This document shows positions 8,954-17,765 of a DNA stretch of 64,000 nt, piece after piece. Both the position numbers and the translations under genes were made by a program. How positions within the stretch are numbered: the first letter of the stretch is position 1; each line of letters begins with the position of its first letter. The notes under the pieces are model-generated. The model was not told the origin of the DNA and made no database searches. It was given only the letters and a program-made list of their open reading frames with translations. Source of the DNA: Verrucomicrobiota bacterium (GTDB taxonomy: Bacteria > Verrucomicrobiota > Verrucomicrobiia > Chthoniobacterales > UBA10450); assembly GCA_019244415.1 (NCBI GenBank), contig JAFASN010000018.1, positions 1 through 64,000 on the forward strand. The letters run 5' to 3'.

Positions 8954-9568
8954 ATGGATTTGATGTTCGCGACGCGTAATCGGCATAAGACGCGCGAATT
9001 GGCCCAGCTCCTGGGGCCAGACTACGCCGTGCGCGACTTAACTGGTGAGTACGGCGCGCCGGAGATCGACGAAAACGGGAGCACGTTTTTGGAAAACGCA
9101 CGGATCAAGGCGCGCACTATCTCCCGATACTTGCCGCAGCAGATTGTGATCGCCGACGATTCCGGCCTTATCGTGGACGCGCTCGGGGGCGCCCCGGGCG
9201 TTTTTTCGGCGCGCTATGCCGGCGCGCAGGCGAGCGATGCGGAAAATATCGCCAAACTGCTCCGGGAATTGGATCGCTGTGGTCATACGGAGTCGCCGGC
9301 GCGGTTTGTCTGCGCGATCGTACTCGCCATCAACGGCCGTATCATGTTCGCCACGCAAGGCGAGGCAGCCGGCAGAATCATACGGCCGCCCCATGGCACA
9401 AATGGCTTCGGCTACGATCCGGTTTTCATCCCCGCTGGTTTTGAGAAGACTTTCGGCGAACTGCCGAACGAGGTAAAAAACAACATCAGCCACCGTGCCG
9501 CCGCCGCGCGCAAAGTACGGCTCTTCTTGCAAAAAAGCGGGATTAAAAAAGACGCCGCCGGTCAGTGA
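8954..9568 (+). CDS. rdgB: XTP/dITP diphosphatase (HAM1/RdgB)
   Basis: A 204-residue house-cleaning pyrophosphatase hydrolysing non-canonical purine nucleotides (dITP, XTP). Family motifs are T-R-N-x-H-K-x-x-E-L near the start, F-x-E-N-A-x-x-K-A (FLENARIKAR), the D-D-S-G-L-x-V-D-A-L-x-G-x-P-G-V-x-S-A-R-Y-A-G core, and the C-terminal G-Y-D-P-V-F and S-H-R-x-x-A signatures. An A/G-rich Shine-Dalgarno (AGGAAAG) precedes the ATG. The gene runs towards exbD and the two coding ends overlap by seven bases (9562-9568). The tail beyond the conserved domain is lysine-rich. Confidence 0.96.
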   Translation: MDLMFATRNRHKTRELAQLLGPDYAVRDLTGEYGAPEIDENGSTFLENARIKARTISRYLPQQIVIADDSGLIVDALGGAPGVFSARYAGAQASDAENIAKLLRELDRCGHTESPARFVCAIVLAINGRIMFATQGEAAGRIIRPPHGTNGFGYDPVFIPAGFEKTFGELPNEVKNNISHRAAAARKVRLFLQKSGIKKDAAGQ

Positions 9569-9987
9569 TTCGTCGCCGGCGCGGCGCGAATCTGGTACCC
9601 GACCTTCTGAATGCCGACCTGCCGCACCTTGTCCAGTACGGCAATGACGTCACCATGGATTGACATCATTTCTGCGCTGATCGAGACCTTGATGTTGGGA
9701 TTGGCGGCATGGAGCTTGTAGAGCGTCGGCAGCACTTGGTCGTCATTGACGAATTGATTGTCGAAGAAGACGGCGTTCCCTGGCGACACGCGGATCGAGA
9801 CGGTGTCTTTCACGTTCGTCGTGGGAGGCGGCGCGCCGGCAACCGGCAAATTCACCCTGATGCCTTTCATGTGTGTCTGGCTGAGGCTGACCATCATGAA
9901 GCTGGCCAGCAGAAAGAACATGATGTCGATGAGCGGAATGATCTCGATCCGCGCCCGCTTCTTCGGCAATGGCGAAGCGACATGCAT
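9562..9987 (-). CDS. exbD: ExbD/TolR-type biopolymer transport protein (second copy)
   Basis: A 141-residue ExbD: one N-terminal transmembrane helix carrying the proton-relay aspartate (I-P-L-I-D-I-M-F-F-L-L, about residue 21) and a periplasmic domain. With ExbB it forms the proton-driven motor that energises TonB. The N-terminal 45 residues are nearly the same as in the other ExbD (10622-11068), which points to duplication; the periplasmic halves have diverged. It is the last gene of exbB-exbD-tonB-exbD, two bases after tonB. Confidence 0.92.
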   Translation of the reverse strand: MHVASPLPKKRARIEIIPLIDIMFFLLASFMMVSLSQTHMKGIRVNLPVAGAPPPTTNVKDTVSIRVSPGNAVFFDNQFVNDDQVLPTLYKLHAANPNIKVSISAEMMSIHGDVIAVLDKVRQVGIQKVGYQIRAAPATNH

Positions 9988-9989
9988 GG

Positions 9990-10619
9990 CTAGTACGAAG
10001 CTCCCGTCATCGTGAACGTGATGGGAATCTTTACCCTAGGCGCGCATGCACCTGGTTTGAACCGCCATCGTTTAAAGGCGCTCAGTGCCGCATTGTCGAG
10101 AATCCCATTGCCGATGCTCTGCGCCATGGTCGCCTCTATAACGCTGCCACTCGCGACGTCAACAGTGAGCAGCGCAACACCGCTGCCGGTGATGTGCCGG
10201 CTGCGAGCTTCATAGGGGTACTCAGGGCGCGGTGCGCTGACGGCAACCGCTTTCGCGCCCGAGGCAGTCATGGTGCCCGGCGGCCGCGGCGGTCCAGCGA
10301 CCTGCGGAGCTTTGATCGGTTGCCTCGTTATCTTAGTTGTCTTCGGTGGAGGAGTTTGTTCCTCACGAAATTCAGGTTGTATATCTGGCGGAGGCGGCGT
10401 TTCCGGTACCGGAATGTCTTCCGGTGGCGGCGTCGGCTCGTCCGCAGGCGGTTGATCAAGCGTCGCTTCGATCGTTGCCGTGGGAATGTTCGAGGTGTCC
10501 ACCGGTGGCGGTTCTTTGTGAAACGCTACGGCCACAGCAATGCCGTGAATCGCCAAAGCCCCGCCGAAAGCTGCGAGCACCTGCCATCGTGGCGCGGGTT
10601 TGTAGAGGAGTGGTCCCAT
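9990..10619 (-). CDS. tonB: TonB energy-transducing protein
   Basis: A 209-residue TonB: N-terminal anchor (about 13-33, including the conserved membrane His in AIHGIAVAVAF), a Pro/Glu/Thr-rich periplasm-spanning segment (37-120), and a C-terminal TonB domain (about 125-209: P-R-P-E-Y-P-Y-E-A-R, G-S-G-V-A-L-L-T-V-D, W-R-F-K-P). It links the ExbB-ExbD motor to TonB-dependent outer-membrane receptors. The gene lies between the two exbD genes with gaps of two bases. No TonB-dependent receptor is in the window, so the imported substrate cannot be read from context. Confidence 0.92.
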   Translation of the reverse strand: MGPLLYKPAPRWQVLAAFGGALAIHGIAVAVAFHKEPPPVDTSNIPTATIEATLDQPPADEPTPPPEDIPVPETPPPPDIQPEFREEQTPPPKTTKITRQPIKAPQVAGPPRPPGTMTASGAKAVAVSAPRPEYPYEARSRHITGSGVALLTVDVASGSVIEATMAQSIGNGILDNAALSAFKRWRFKPGACAPRVKIPITFTMTGASY

Positions 10620-10621
10620 AG

Positions 10622-11068
10622 CTACGGTCCCGCTGGCCCAGGCGCAGGCACGCCTTTAGCCGCCTCGCTTTTAATTTCGAAAGCGATCTTGTAAAAACCC
10701 TGCTGCCGCAAGATATCGAGTACACGAATGATGTTCCCGTGCACCGTATCGCGGTCGCCACGGACAAACACCTTCGCGTCGGGATTCTCCTGGTGTACTT
10801 TCGCCAAAGTAGCGGCCAGCGCGTCGTAGGTAACCTTCTGCTTGTCGTAGTACGGGTAGCCGTCGGTATCGACTGAGACGCTGATGTAATCACGTTTTGA
10901 CTGCGTCTCGCCGGAACTGCCCGTCGGCAGATTCACCTTGATGCCTTTCATGTGCACCTGACTCAGGCTCACCATCATGAAGCTGGCGAGCAGGAAAAAC
11001 ATGATGTCGATCAACGGAATGATCTCGATCCGCGCCTTTTTGTGCGGAATGGGAGTTCCAACTCGCAT
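10622..11068 (-). CDS. exbD: ExbD/TolR-type biopolymer transport protein (first copy)
   Basis: A 148-residue ExbD with the same membrane helix and Asp (I-P-L-I-D-I-M-F-F-L-L) as the second copy, followed by a periplasmic domain containing K-V-F-V-R-G-D-R-D-T-V-H-G. It follows exbB directly in the operon and is the likelier core partner of that ExbB. Two ExbD proteins in one operon could form a mixed dimer or serve two substrates, as described for other bacteria that carry tandem exbD genes; that is inference. Confidence 0.93.
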   Translation of the reverse strand: MRVGTPIPHKKARIEIIPLIDIMFFLLASFMMVSLSQVHMKGIKVNLPTGSSGETQSKRDYISVSVDTDGYPYYDKQKVTYDALAATLAKVHQENPDAKVFVRGDRDTVHGNIIRVLDILRQQGFYKIAFEIKSEAAKGVPAPGPAGP

Positions 11069-11077
11069 GGCTTGCCT

Positions 11078-12088
11078 CTAAATGGACGAGCGGGTCGCCG
11101 CCGACGGTGTATCCGTCGTGACGTCCACTTCCCGGGCTCTGTTTTGCGCTTCCAGCATGACTTCCAGGTTTGTCGCAGCGGTTTGCAATTCGAACTCAAG
11201 GTTAGACACGCGGGAAGTGAAAAAGTTAAACGGAATCAGCGAGAAAATCGCGATGCCAAGACCGCACGCCGTCGCGATCAGCGCTTCGGCGATACCGCCC
11301 GTGACCGCCTGCACCGCCAACTCCTCGTTGCCTAGGAAACTGAACGAACGGATCAGACCGGTGATCGTGCCCAGCAAACCGAGCAACGGCGCCAGCGTCA
11401 CCAGCGTATCCATGACAACAAGGAAACGCCCGGCGCGCTTGATCTCGATGCCGGCCGCCACCTGAAGCGCGCCTTGCAGAGACGCGTGCTGATGGTTCAA
11501 ACCATTCCACATCATGCGCAGAACCGGGTCACGCGTTCCGCGGCTCAGGCGCGACGCTTCGCCGATGTCGCCATTCTCGATGGCGGTAAAAACTTTCTCG
11601 ATGCGTTTCGGGTCGCGGCGCATCCAGCGGCCAAGCCACCAGAAAACACGCTCGAGCACGACGGCCACGGCGATGATCGAGACAATCAGGATCGGCCACA
11701 TGATGGGGCCGCCTTTTCTGAAGTTGTCGATAAGGAAGTTAGTCCAGCCCTGCTTCTCGGCCGGTGTAGCTGATGGCGAAGCCGATGCCGCCGGGGACGC
11801 CGCGCTCAGTGTAGCGGAAACAGCGGGACTTGGCATTGTGCCCGGTGCGCCGGGCGATGTCGCGCTCAAGGGCGGCGCTGTCGCTGCGCCGGTCACGCCC
11901 GGAGCTCCAGGCGACGTAACTGCCGCAGCACCTGGCGAAGTCGCCACGCCCGGCGGCGGAACGGCCGGGGCGGCTGGCGTCACCGCCGTAGCAGGGGTTT
12001 GTCCCGCCGCTGGCGGTGGCGGGTTTTGCCCAAGGGCGGTGGCGAATGCGGCAGTAAGGGCGAGCGAGACGGTCAGGAATGTTTTCAT
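11078..12088 (-). CDS. exbB: ExbB/TolQ-type proton channel protein with signal peptide and Ala/Pro linker
   Basis: A 336-residue MotA/TolQ/ExbB-family protein. The core (about 120-310) has a helix near 127-150 (PIMWPILIVSIIAVAVVLER) and the two conserved pore helices (VTLAPLLGLLGTITGLIRSF and ALIATACGLGIAIFSLIPFN). Before it are a signal-peptide-like start (MKTFLTVSLALTAAFATALGQ) and about 95 residues rich in Ala, Pro, Ser and Thr, far longer than in classical ExbB. The ATG at 12088 is preferred because the signal peptide starts there; the frame is open upstream to 12187. First gene of the exbB-exbD-tonB-exbD operon; no clear promoter was seen in the 186 bases upstream. Confidence 0.9.
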   Translation of the reverse strand: MKTFLTVSLALTAAFATALGQNPPPPAAGQTPATAVTPAAPAVPPPGVATSPGAAAVTSPGAPGVTGAATAPPLSATSPGAPGTMPSPAVSATLSAASPAASASPSATPAEKQGWTNFLIDNFRKGGPIMWPILIVSIIAVAVVLERVFWWLGRWMRRDPKRIEKVFTAIENGDIGEASRLSRGTRDPVLRMMWNGLNHQHASLQGALQVAAGIEIKRAGRFLVVMDTLVTLAPLLGLLGTITGLIRSFSFLGNEELAVQAVTGGIAEALIATACGLGIAIFSLIPFNFFTSRVSNLEFELQTAATNLEVMLEAQNRAREVDVTTDTPSAATRSSI

Positions 12089-12274
12089 AGAGAGGTGGAG
12101 TTTAAAAGCCGGCCGTAAGATTGATCTAGTTATCCCAGAGCCAATCATCCGGAGTCCAGCAAAACTTTTCATCTGAACAGTTGCCACGTTATTTTTTTCT
12201 AACGCTGGCGTTTAATATCGAAACAGCTGAGCGCGCGGGATGTAAGATGCAGCAGCGAAATCTCTTCGGCGCAT

Positions 12275-13048
12275 TTACTGGCGCGGGGCAGAGTTCCGCA
12301 CGCTGTTGCGCAGAGGCGCCCACTCGGCAATGCGCGCCTCGAGCCGGTCGCCGTCCCGTAGCGGCCCCACGCCCGAAGGCGTTCCGGTCAGAATCACGTC
12401 ACCCGGAAGCAGCGTCAGCTGTTGCGCGGCAAAGGCGACGATTTCAGCCACCGGATAAATCATCTGGCTCGTGCGCGCCCGCTGCCTGGGCGCGCCATTT
12501 TGCCGAAGCGTAATCTCCACGTCAGCCACATCGACCTCGCGGTAAACGAACGGGCCGACCGGCGTGTAAGTGTCAAAGGATTTGCAGCGGCCAAATTGTT
12601 TTTCGCTCTTTTGTAAATCGCGGTCGCTGATATCCAGGCCGATCGTGTAGCCAAATACGTGATCGAGCGCGCTCTCGCGGCTGACATTTTTCGCGCGCTT
12701 ACCCATCACAATCGCCAGCTCCGTCTCGAAATCCGTCTGGTGTTCGGGAAACGCGATCTCGATCACACCTTCGTGCGGCAGAAGCGAGCTCGGCGCCTTG
12801 AACCAGATCAACGGTGTACCGAGCGGGGTCCGTTTCATTTCGGCGATGTGCTCGGCGTAGTTCAAACCCACCGCGATGAGCTTTGATGGTGCGACGGGCA
12901 GATCGATTCGCACTTCGCCCAATCCGGCGATTTCGCCAGTGCGCTCGAGACCGAGCCAGTACGGCTGGCCGAGGATTTGCACTTCGTCCCCGACCAGCTC
13001 GCCGTAGAAAAACCGTTCACCTGCGCGAAACCCTCCGAACACCCGCAT
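12275..13048 (-). CDS. Fumarylacetoacetate hydrolase (FAH) family protein
   Basis: A 257-residue FAH-fold enzyme. The conserved block K-L-I-A-V-G-L-N-Y-A-E-H is near residue 56, the substrate/metal block F-K-A-P-S-S-L follows, and metal ligands lie in D-F-E-T-E-L-A-I-V-M-G. The end has I-L-T-G-T-P-S-G-V-G. Family members cleave or hydrate beta-diketo acids (fumarylpyruvate, acylpyruvates, HHDD) and include oxaloacetate decarboxylases. Without a pathway nearby the substrate is not assignable. Single gene, same strand as its neighbours, separated from the glycosidase gene by 43 bases. Confidence 0.9.
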   Translation of the reverse strand: MRVFGGFRAGERFFYGELVGDEVQILGQPYWLGLERTGEIAGLGEVRIDLPVAPSKLIAVGLNYAEHIAEMKRTPLGTPLIWFKAPSSLLPHEGVIEIAFPEHQTDFETELAIVMGKRAKNVSRESALDHVFGYTIGLDISDRDLQKSEKQFGRCKSFDTYTPVGPFVYREVDVADVEITLRQNGAPRQRARTSQMIYPVAEIVAFAAQQLTLLPGDVILTGTPSGVGPLRDGDRLEARIAEWAPLRNSVRNSAPRQ

Positions 13049-13091
13049 GCCGCATTGTAGGGCAACAGCTCCCGTTGCCCACTTAAATCAA

Positions 13092-13853
13092 CTACTCCGG
13101 CTCGAGCCCGATGAAGTCGCGCACCGGTTTGTCTTCGCTGATCGAAAGTACGCTACCATCACTTCGCTGAAACCAGAATGCGCTGGACGATCCGCCATCC
13201 AGGTTCATCGCGCGCCAGAACGGCAGATCATCAGCAAGCGAACGGCTGGTCAACACCGCGGACAATTCGGCCAGTGTCAGATCGGTCGAAATTCCGATCG
13301 CTGCCCTGCCGCCGCGCAGGGTCGCGGCAAAAGTACGGCGCGCCGAGCGCACACCATTGAGGCTCGCCACCCAACGACCGCGCTCCACCAGCAGCGGCCC
13401 GCATTGCAGCGCCGCCTCGTACTTTCGCTCGCGGGAAAACTCACCCGCACGCATAATCTCGATGCCGCGTGGCGATGCGCAAAGTACGGCGGTGAGCAAC
13501 CGCGCACGAATGAGCGGTGACGTGCCAGCGCCGTCGATAATACGCAACCCGAGCGGCTTGGATTCTGTATCGAAATAGCCGCCGTTTACTCCGGCGACGC
13601 ACTTCTCGCGCTGCATCGTGTCGCTCAGACTGGCCGCACCGCCCGCGTTATCGATGACGCGGAGTCTGGCGGTTTTGGCAGAGAACAAAACAAGATCGAG
13701 CGCGGCGTGTTCGCCGTTGTTCTCCAGCACGATGTGGCAGTGCTCGATGCCATGAGCCGAGGCCGGCTCGTACTTTGTGGCGGTGACATTCCACTCCGCG
13801 TGTCCAAGTCGGGCAAGGGCAAAAACGACCAAGAGCGCCGAAACTTTTCGCAT
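13092..13853 (-). CDS. Secreted phosphodiester glycosidase (NAGPA-like domain)
   Basis: A 253-residue protein with a signal peptide (MRKVSALLVVFALARLGHAE) and a phosphodiester glycosidase domain of the NAGPA type. Hallmarks are V-N-G-G-Y-F-D (near residue 92), the mid-domain R-R-T-F-A-A, and the closing catalytic-type L-D-G-G-S-S-S-A-F. The family removes GlcNAc from GlcNAc-phosphodiesters in the animal lysosomal-tagging enzyme; bacterial relatives are exported and probably act on wall or capsule phosphodiesters. It presumably acts in the periplasm or outside. The natural substrate is not deducible from context. Confidence 0.88.
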   Translation of the reverse strand: MRKVSALLVVFALARLGHAEWNVTATKYEPASAHGIEHCHIVLENNGEHAALDLVLFSAKTARLRVIDNAGGAASLSDTMQREKCVAGVNGGYFDTESKPLGLRIIDGAGTSPLIRARLLTAVLCASPRGIEIMRAGEFSRERKYEAALQCGPLLVERGRWVASLNGVRSARRTFAATLRGGRAAIGISTDLTLAELSAVLTSRSLADDLPFWRAMNLDGGSSSAFWFQRSDGSVLSISEDKPVRDFIGLEPE

Positions 13854-13916
13854 ATTACTATTTGTCAGTAGCTGTTGAACGGGGCGCAGCTGTACTTACT
13901 CAAGACGAGCCGATCC

Positions 13917-14846
13917 CTACTTCACGCCAGTGGCAAACACCGTCTGGAAGTTCGGGCTCTGTCTTTCGCGAGAAACGACGCGCACATCAATGTCGCGAAA
14001 GCCGCCGCGCTCGAGCATCTCGTGCAACTGTACTTCGCTGAAGCCAAGCCAATGATCCGCGTACAGCTCACGCGCCTGGTCGAAACGATGCGCCAGCAGG
14101 TCAAGGATGACGAGCCGCCCCTTTTTCTTGAGCATGCGATGCGCGGCGGCAATGGCTCTCTCCGGCCGAATGGCATGATGCAAAGCCTGGCTTAAAATGG
14201 CGAGATCGATGCTGTTTCTCTCGATGGGCGGATCCTGGATGTCACCCAGGCGATACTCAAGGTTCCTCAAGCCGTGCCGTTTCGCCAGCGCCGATCCAAA
14301 CTCGACCATTTTCGGCGAGTTATCGATGGCGATGATCTTGCGGGCTTTTCTCGCCAGTAGTTGCGAGAGCGTTCCTTCGCCGGCGCCCAGGTCTGCCACT
14401 GTCATTGCCGGCAGCAGGGTGATCAGCGTGTGAGCCAGTGCCTCCCACGAGCGCCCGGGCACATAACTGCGGCCGAATTTTCCCGCCAGTTCATCGAAGT
14501 ACTCGCGCGCTTTGTCCTGGCGCTTGCGTAACGCCAGTTTCAGCGCGGTGCGATCGCGCGCCGCTTCCGGAATCTCATGGGCCATCGCACGGAGCAGCTC
14601 GTGCAAGTGCGACCCGGCTCCATTCCGTTGCGTTTCCGCGCCATAGTACACGTGTTTGCCGGCACGCCGGTCAGTCACCGCCCCGGCGCGCTTCAATTGC
14701 GCCAGGTGACTGGAGATGCGGGACTGGCCCATCCCAAGGATTTCCTGCAATTCGGCCACGGAAAGTTCTTCCTGCTGTAGCAGCAGCATCATTCGCAGGC
14801 GGGTAGGATCGGCAATGACCCGCAGCAAATTAATCATTGACGGCAT
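13917..14846 (-). CDS. ArsR-type regulator fused to SAM-dependent methyltransferase (SahR-like)
   Basis: A 309-residue fusion. Residues 1-85 are an ArsR winged helix (L-R-V-I-A-D-P-T-R-L-R-M-M-L-L, then M-G-Q-S-R-I-S-S-H-L-A-Q-L-K-R-A-G). Residues about 135-305 are a class I methyltransferase with motif I V-A-D-L-G-A-G-E-G-T. Divergent placement against metK-ahcY matches the known ArsR-type SahR regulators of the SAM/SAH cycle, in which S-adenosylhomocysteine is the signal. The methyltransferase domain may sense SAH/SAM rather than methylate; this is inference. ATG choices at 14870, 14846 and 14837 exist; 14846 or 14837 keeps only the domain-like N-terminus. Confidence 0.9.
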   Translation of the reverse strand: MPSMINLLRVIADPTRLRMMLLLQQEELSVAELQEILGMGQSRISSHLAQLKRAGAVTDRRAGKHVYYGAETQRNGAGSHLHELLRAMAHEIPEAARDRTALKLALRKRQDKAREYFDELAGKFGRSYVPGRSWEALAHTLITLLPAMTVADLGAGEGTLSQLLARKARKIIAIDNSPKMVEFGSALAKRHGLRNLEYRLGDIQDPPIERNSIDLAILSQALHHAIRPERAIAAAHRMLKKKGRLVILDLLAHRFDQARELYADHWLGFSEVQLHEMLERGGFRDIDVRVVSRERQSPNFQTVFATGVK

Positions 14847-14870
14847 CGCGGTGCGCCACGATACATCCAC

Positions 14871-14886
14871 ATATCATGATGCGTCA
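14871..14886. promoter_or_regulatory. Candidate operator between ArsR/methyltransferase gene and metK
   Basis: The 92-base divergent region contains the perfect eight-base palindrome ATCATGAT (14873-14880) in an A/T-rich context, ATATCATGATGCGTCA. It is close to the regulator's start and about 60 bases before metK, a place from which one site could control both directions. Similar TATCA/TGATA-type inverted repeats are typical of ArsR-family operators. No experimental or comparative support is available here. Confidence 0.4.
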
Positions 14887-14938
14887 ATACGTTGGTTTTC
14901 TTCTCCGCTCAACACGCACCCTCGGCTGATCACCGTCC

Positions 14939-16138
14939 ATGCTTCGCCGCTTTATCTTCGCTTCGGAATCCGTCGGAGAAGGTCACCCCGATAAGGTTTG
15001 CGACACCATTTCTGACGCCATACTTGATGCCTGCCTGACCCGGGACAAACGCAGCCGCGTGGCCTGTGAAACGTATGCGAAAAGCAACGTGGTCGTTGTG
15101 GGAGGTGAAATCACTGTCCCGAATCTCCCGAAAGGCGCTCACCTCGAGGACGTCATCCCGATAAATCAGATCGTGCGCGAAACGGTGCGCGACATTGGCT
15201 ACGTCCACGACGACGACGTGTTTCACGCGAAAAAGATTTTCGTGAACACCGTCATTACCGATCAATCCCACGACATCGCGCAGGGCGTAGATGCCAGGCG
15301 CGCCAGAGGCAAAAAATCGGCGGAACAGGGAGCGGGCGACCAGGGTCTCATGTTCGGTTTTGCCTGCGACGACACGCCCGAGCTGATGCCGGCGCCGATC
15401 ATGTTCGCCCACCGGCTTGGGCGCGAGCTAACGAGGATTAGGAAAAGTGGCAAAGCTGAGTGGCTGCGCCCCGATGCCAAGTCGCAGGTCTCAGTCATTT
15501 ACGAGAACGGCAAGCCGGTAGGTATTTCCAATGTGGTAATCTCGACGCAGCATACGCCGGAGAAGGACCACGATGAGATCGAGAAGTTCTGCATCGAGAA
15601 GATCATCCGCAAGGTCCTGCCGAAGTCGATGCTGAACGGAACTACTCAGTTCCTGATTAATCCCACCGGCCGTTTCGTTATCGGCGGACCGCAGGGAGAT
15701 ACCGGTTTAACTGGACGCAAGATTATCGTGGATAGTTATGGCGGCTGGGGGCGACACGGCGGCGGCGCCTTTTCCGGCAAGGACCCGAGCAAAGTAGATA
15801 GAAGCGCAGCTTACATGGGACGCTGGGTAGCTAAGAATGTAGTAGCTGCCGGACTGGCGGCGCGTTGCGAGATCCAGTTCGCCTATGCCATCGGCTATCC
15901 TGAGCCGGTTAGTATGAACATCAACACTTTCGCGACAAATACCGTTCCCGAAGAAGCGATCGAGCGCGCAGTGAAACGCACCTTCTCGTTCAAACCAGCT
16001 GATATTATCGATCAGCTCAATTTGCTCCGGCCTATTTACCGCAAAACAACTAACTACGGTCACTTCGGGAAGGATGATCCGGACATCACCTGGGAGAAAG
16101 CCGATAAAGCAGCTGAGTTAAAAAAAACAGCGAAGTAA
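14939..16138 (+). CDS. metK: S-adenosylmethionine synthetase
   Basis: A 399-residue MetK, which makes SAM from methionine and ATP. The N-terminal ATP/methionine block [11 protein letters not shown] and the family signatures [10 protein letters not shown] (131-140) and [16 protein letters not shown] are intact. Codon use is less GC-rich than in flanking genes (many GTA, ACT and GAT codons), as is ahcY. ahcY starts four bases after its stop, so the pair is an operon for making SAM and clearing SAH. Confidence 0.98.
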   Translation: MLRRFIFASESVGEGHPDKVCDTISDAILDACLTRDKRSRVACETYAKSNVVVVGGEITVPNLPKGAHLEDVIPINQIVRETVRDIGYVHDDDVFHAKKIFVNTVITDQSHDIAQGVDARRARGKKSAEQGAGDQGLMFGFACDDTPELMPAPIMFAHRLGRELTRIRKSGKAEWLRPDAKSQVSVIYENGKPVGISNVVISTQHTPEKDHDEIEKFCIEKIIRKVLPKSMLNGTTQFLINPTGRFVIGGPQGDTGLTGRKIIVDSYGGWGRHGGGAFSGKDPSKVDRSAAYMGRWVAKNVVAAGLAARCEIQFAYAIGYPEPVSMNINTFATNTVPEEAIERAVKRTFSFKPADIIDQLNLLRPIYRKTTNYGHFGKDDPDITWEKADKAAELKKTAK

Positions 16139-16142
16139 AACC

Positions 16143-17576
16143 ATGAGTACAGCTACCAAGGAACGCACGAAAGCACAGGACTATAAAGTCGCTGACATCA
16201 ACCTGGCTGACTGGGGACGCAAAGAAATAGGCATCGCGGAGAAGGAGATGCCCGGATTGATGGCAATCCGCGAGAAGTACGCCCCAGGCAAACCATTGGG
16301 AGGTGTGCGCGTGACCGGGTCGCTTCACATGACCATTCAAACCGCGGTGCTGATTCAGACGCTGGTCGAGCTCGGGGCTACAGTGCGATGGGCCAGCTGC
16401 AATATCTTCTCGACGCAGGATCATGCCGCGGCGGCAATCGCCCACGCGGGCGTGCCAGTCTTTGCCTGGAAAGGCGAGACGCTGGAGGAGTACTGGTGGT
16501 GTACTTACCAGGCGCTTTCGCATCGAGAGGGGAAAGGGCCGCAACTGATCATTGATGATGGTGGTGACGCGACTCTCCTGATCCATAAAGGATATGAGCT
16601 GGAAGAAGGAAGCGAATGGGCGAAGTCGCCTTCGGCGAACAGAGAAGAGCAGGTAATCAAAGACCTGCTGCTGGAAATACAGCGCGAGAATCCTTATCGC
16701 TGGCACGAGCTGGTGAAGGAATGGCGCGGAGTTTCAGAAGAAACGACCACTGGCGTACACCGGCTTTATAAGATGTTTCAGGAAGGACGGCTGCTTGTTC
16801 CTGCGATCAATGTGAACGATTCAGTGACCAAGTCGAAGTTCGATAACCTCTACGGTTGCCGGCATTCACTGGTGGACGGATTGAACCGGGCACTTGACGT
16901 GATGATTGCCGGGAAAGTCGCAGTAGTTTGCGGCTACGGTGATGTAGGCAAAGGGTGCGCCCAGTCGCTTCGAGGTCAGGGCGCGCGCGTAGTTATTACT
17001 GAGATCGACCCGATCAACGCGCTGCAAGCTGCCATGGAAGGGTACGAGGTAACGACACTCGAGGAAACTCTGGGGCGCGGCGATATCTACGTGACCACAA
17101 CCGGCAACGTGGATGTGATCCGGCTCGAGCACATGGAACGTATGAAAGACCAGGCGGTGGTGGCGAACATAGGACACTTCGATAATGAGGTGCAGGTGGA
17201 CCGCCTAAACGGAGCAGAAGGTGTAACACGGACCAACATCAAGCCGCAGGTGGATAAGTACACCTTTGAGGATGGTCACGAGATATTTCTGCTCGCGGAA
17301 GGCAGACTTGTTAACCTCGGTTGTGCGACAGGGCATCCCAGCTTCGTTATGTCGAACTCATTTTCCAACCAGGTGCTGGCGCAGCTGGATCTGTGGAAGA
17401 ACAAGGATAAGTACAAAACGGGTGTCTATGTTCTTTCGAAGCAGCTGGACGAGGAAGTGGCCCGGCTGCATCTCGAAAAGATCGGGGTAAAGTTGACGAC
17501 ACTTACGGACGCTCAGGCGAACTATCTCGGTGTTCCGGTTGAAGGCCCGTACAAATCCGAGCACTATCGCTACTAG
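16143..17576 (+). CDS. ahcY: S-adenosylhomocysteine hydrolase
   Basis: A 477-residue AhcY, which splits SAH into adenosine and homocysteine with tightly bound NAD and so relieves product inhibition of methyltransferases. The substrate region Q-D-H-A-A-A-A-I-A, the NAD-binding [12 protein letters not shown] and the C-terminal clamp ending in K-S-E-H-Y-R-Y are clear. Length matches bacterial enzymes carrying the 40-residue insert. It is co-transcribed with metK. Its first codons ATG-AGT-AC contain one copy of the recurring TGAGTAC heptamer. Confidence 0.98.
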   Translation: MSTATKERTKAQDYKVADINLADWGRKEIGIAEKEMPGLMAIREKYAPGKPLGGVRVTGSLHMTIQTAVLIQTLVELGATVRWASCNIFSTQDHAAAAIAHAGVPVFAWKGETLEEYWWCTYQALSHREGKGPQLIIDDGGDATLLIHKGYELEEGSEWAKSPSANREEQVIKDLLLEIQRENPYRWHELVKEWRGVSEETTTGVHRLYKMFQEGRLLVPAINVNDSVTKSKFDNLYGCRHSLVDGLNRALDVMIAGKVAVVCGYGDVGKGCAQSLRGQGARVVITEIDPINALQAAMEGYEVTTLEETLGRGDIYVTTTGNVDVIRLEHMERMKDQAVVANIGHFDNEVQVDRLNGAEGVTRTNIKPQVDKYTFEDGHEIFLLAEGRLVNLGCATGHPSFVMSNSFSNQVLAQLDLWKNKDKYKTGVYVLSKQLDEEVARLHLEKIGVKLTTLTDAQANYLGVPVEGPYKSEHYRY

Positions 17577-17596
17577 AACGCGCCAGTAAGTACGCT

Positions 17597-17688
17597 GTTA
17601 TCCTGAGCGAACGGGAGGCGGAGTAGAAGAACTTGGCGGCCGCTGAGAGGTGACATGGCGGCATCCCTCGACTTCGCTCGGCATGACA
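17597..17688. repeat. Imperfect inverted repeat with GTTATCCTGAGCGA / TCGCTCGGCATGAC ends
   Basis: The 189 bases between ahcY and the ROK gene hold an element whose left end GTTATCCTGAGCGA mirrors its right end CTTCGCTCGGCATGAC. The interior is rich in short inverted GC words. The ends match those at 21764-21800, 60088-60171 and 61946-62037, so they are members of one dispersed family. Between convergent genes it may also act as a transcription stop. Confidence 0.6.
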
Positions 17689-17765
17689 TCCCATTCTATT
17701 TACGAGATGCCTGACTTCAGCATCTATTTGCCAGTCGGCGGGACTTCGCGGCAAAAATAGCGAAG

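Noticed and set aside
14847-14938. SAM or SAH riboswitch before metK
   Set aside because: The divergent gap is only about 90 bases and shows no multi-stem leader or terminator; a protein regulator is encoded next door.
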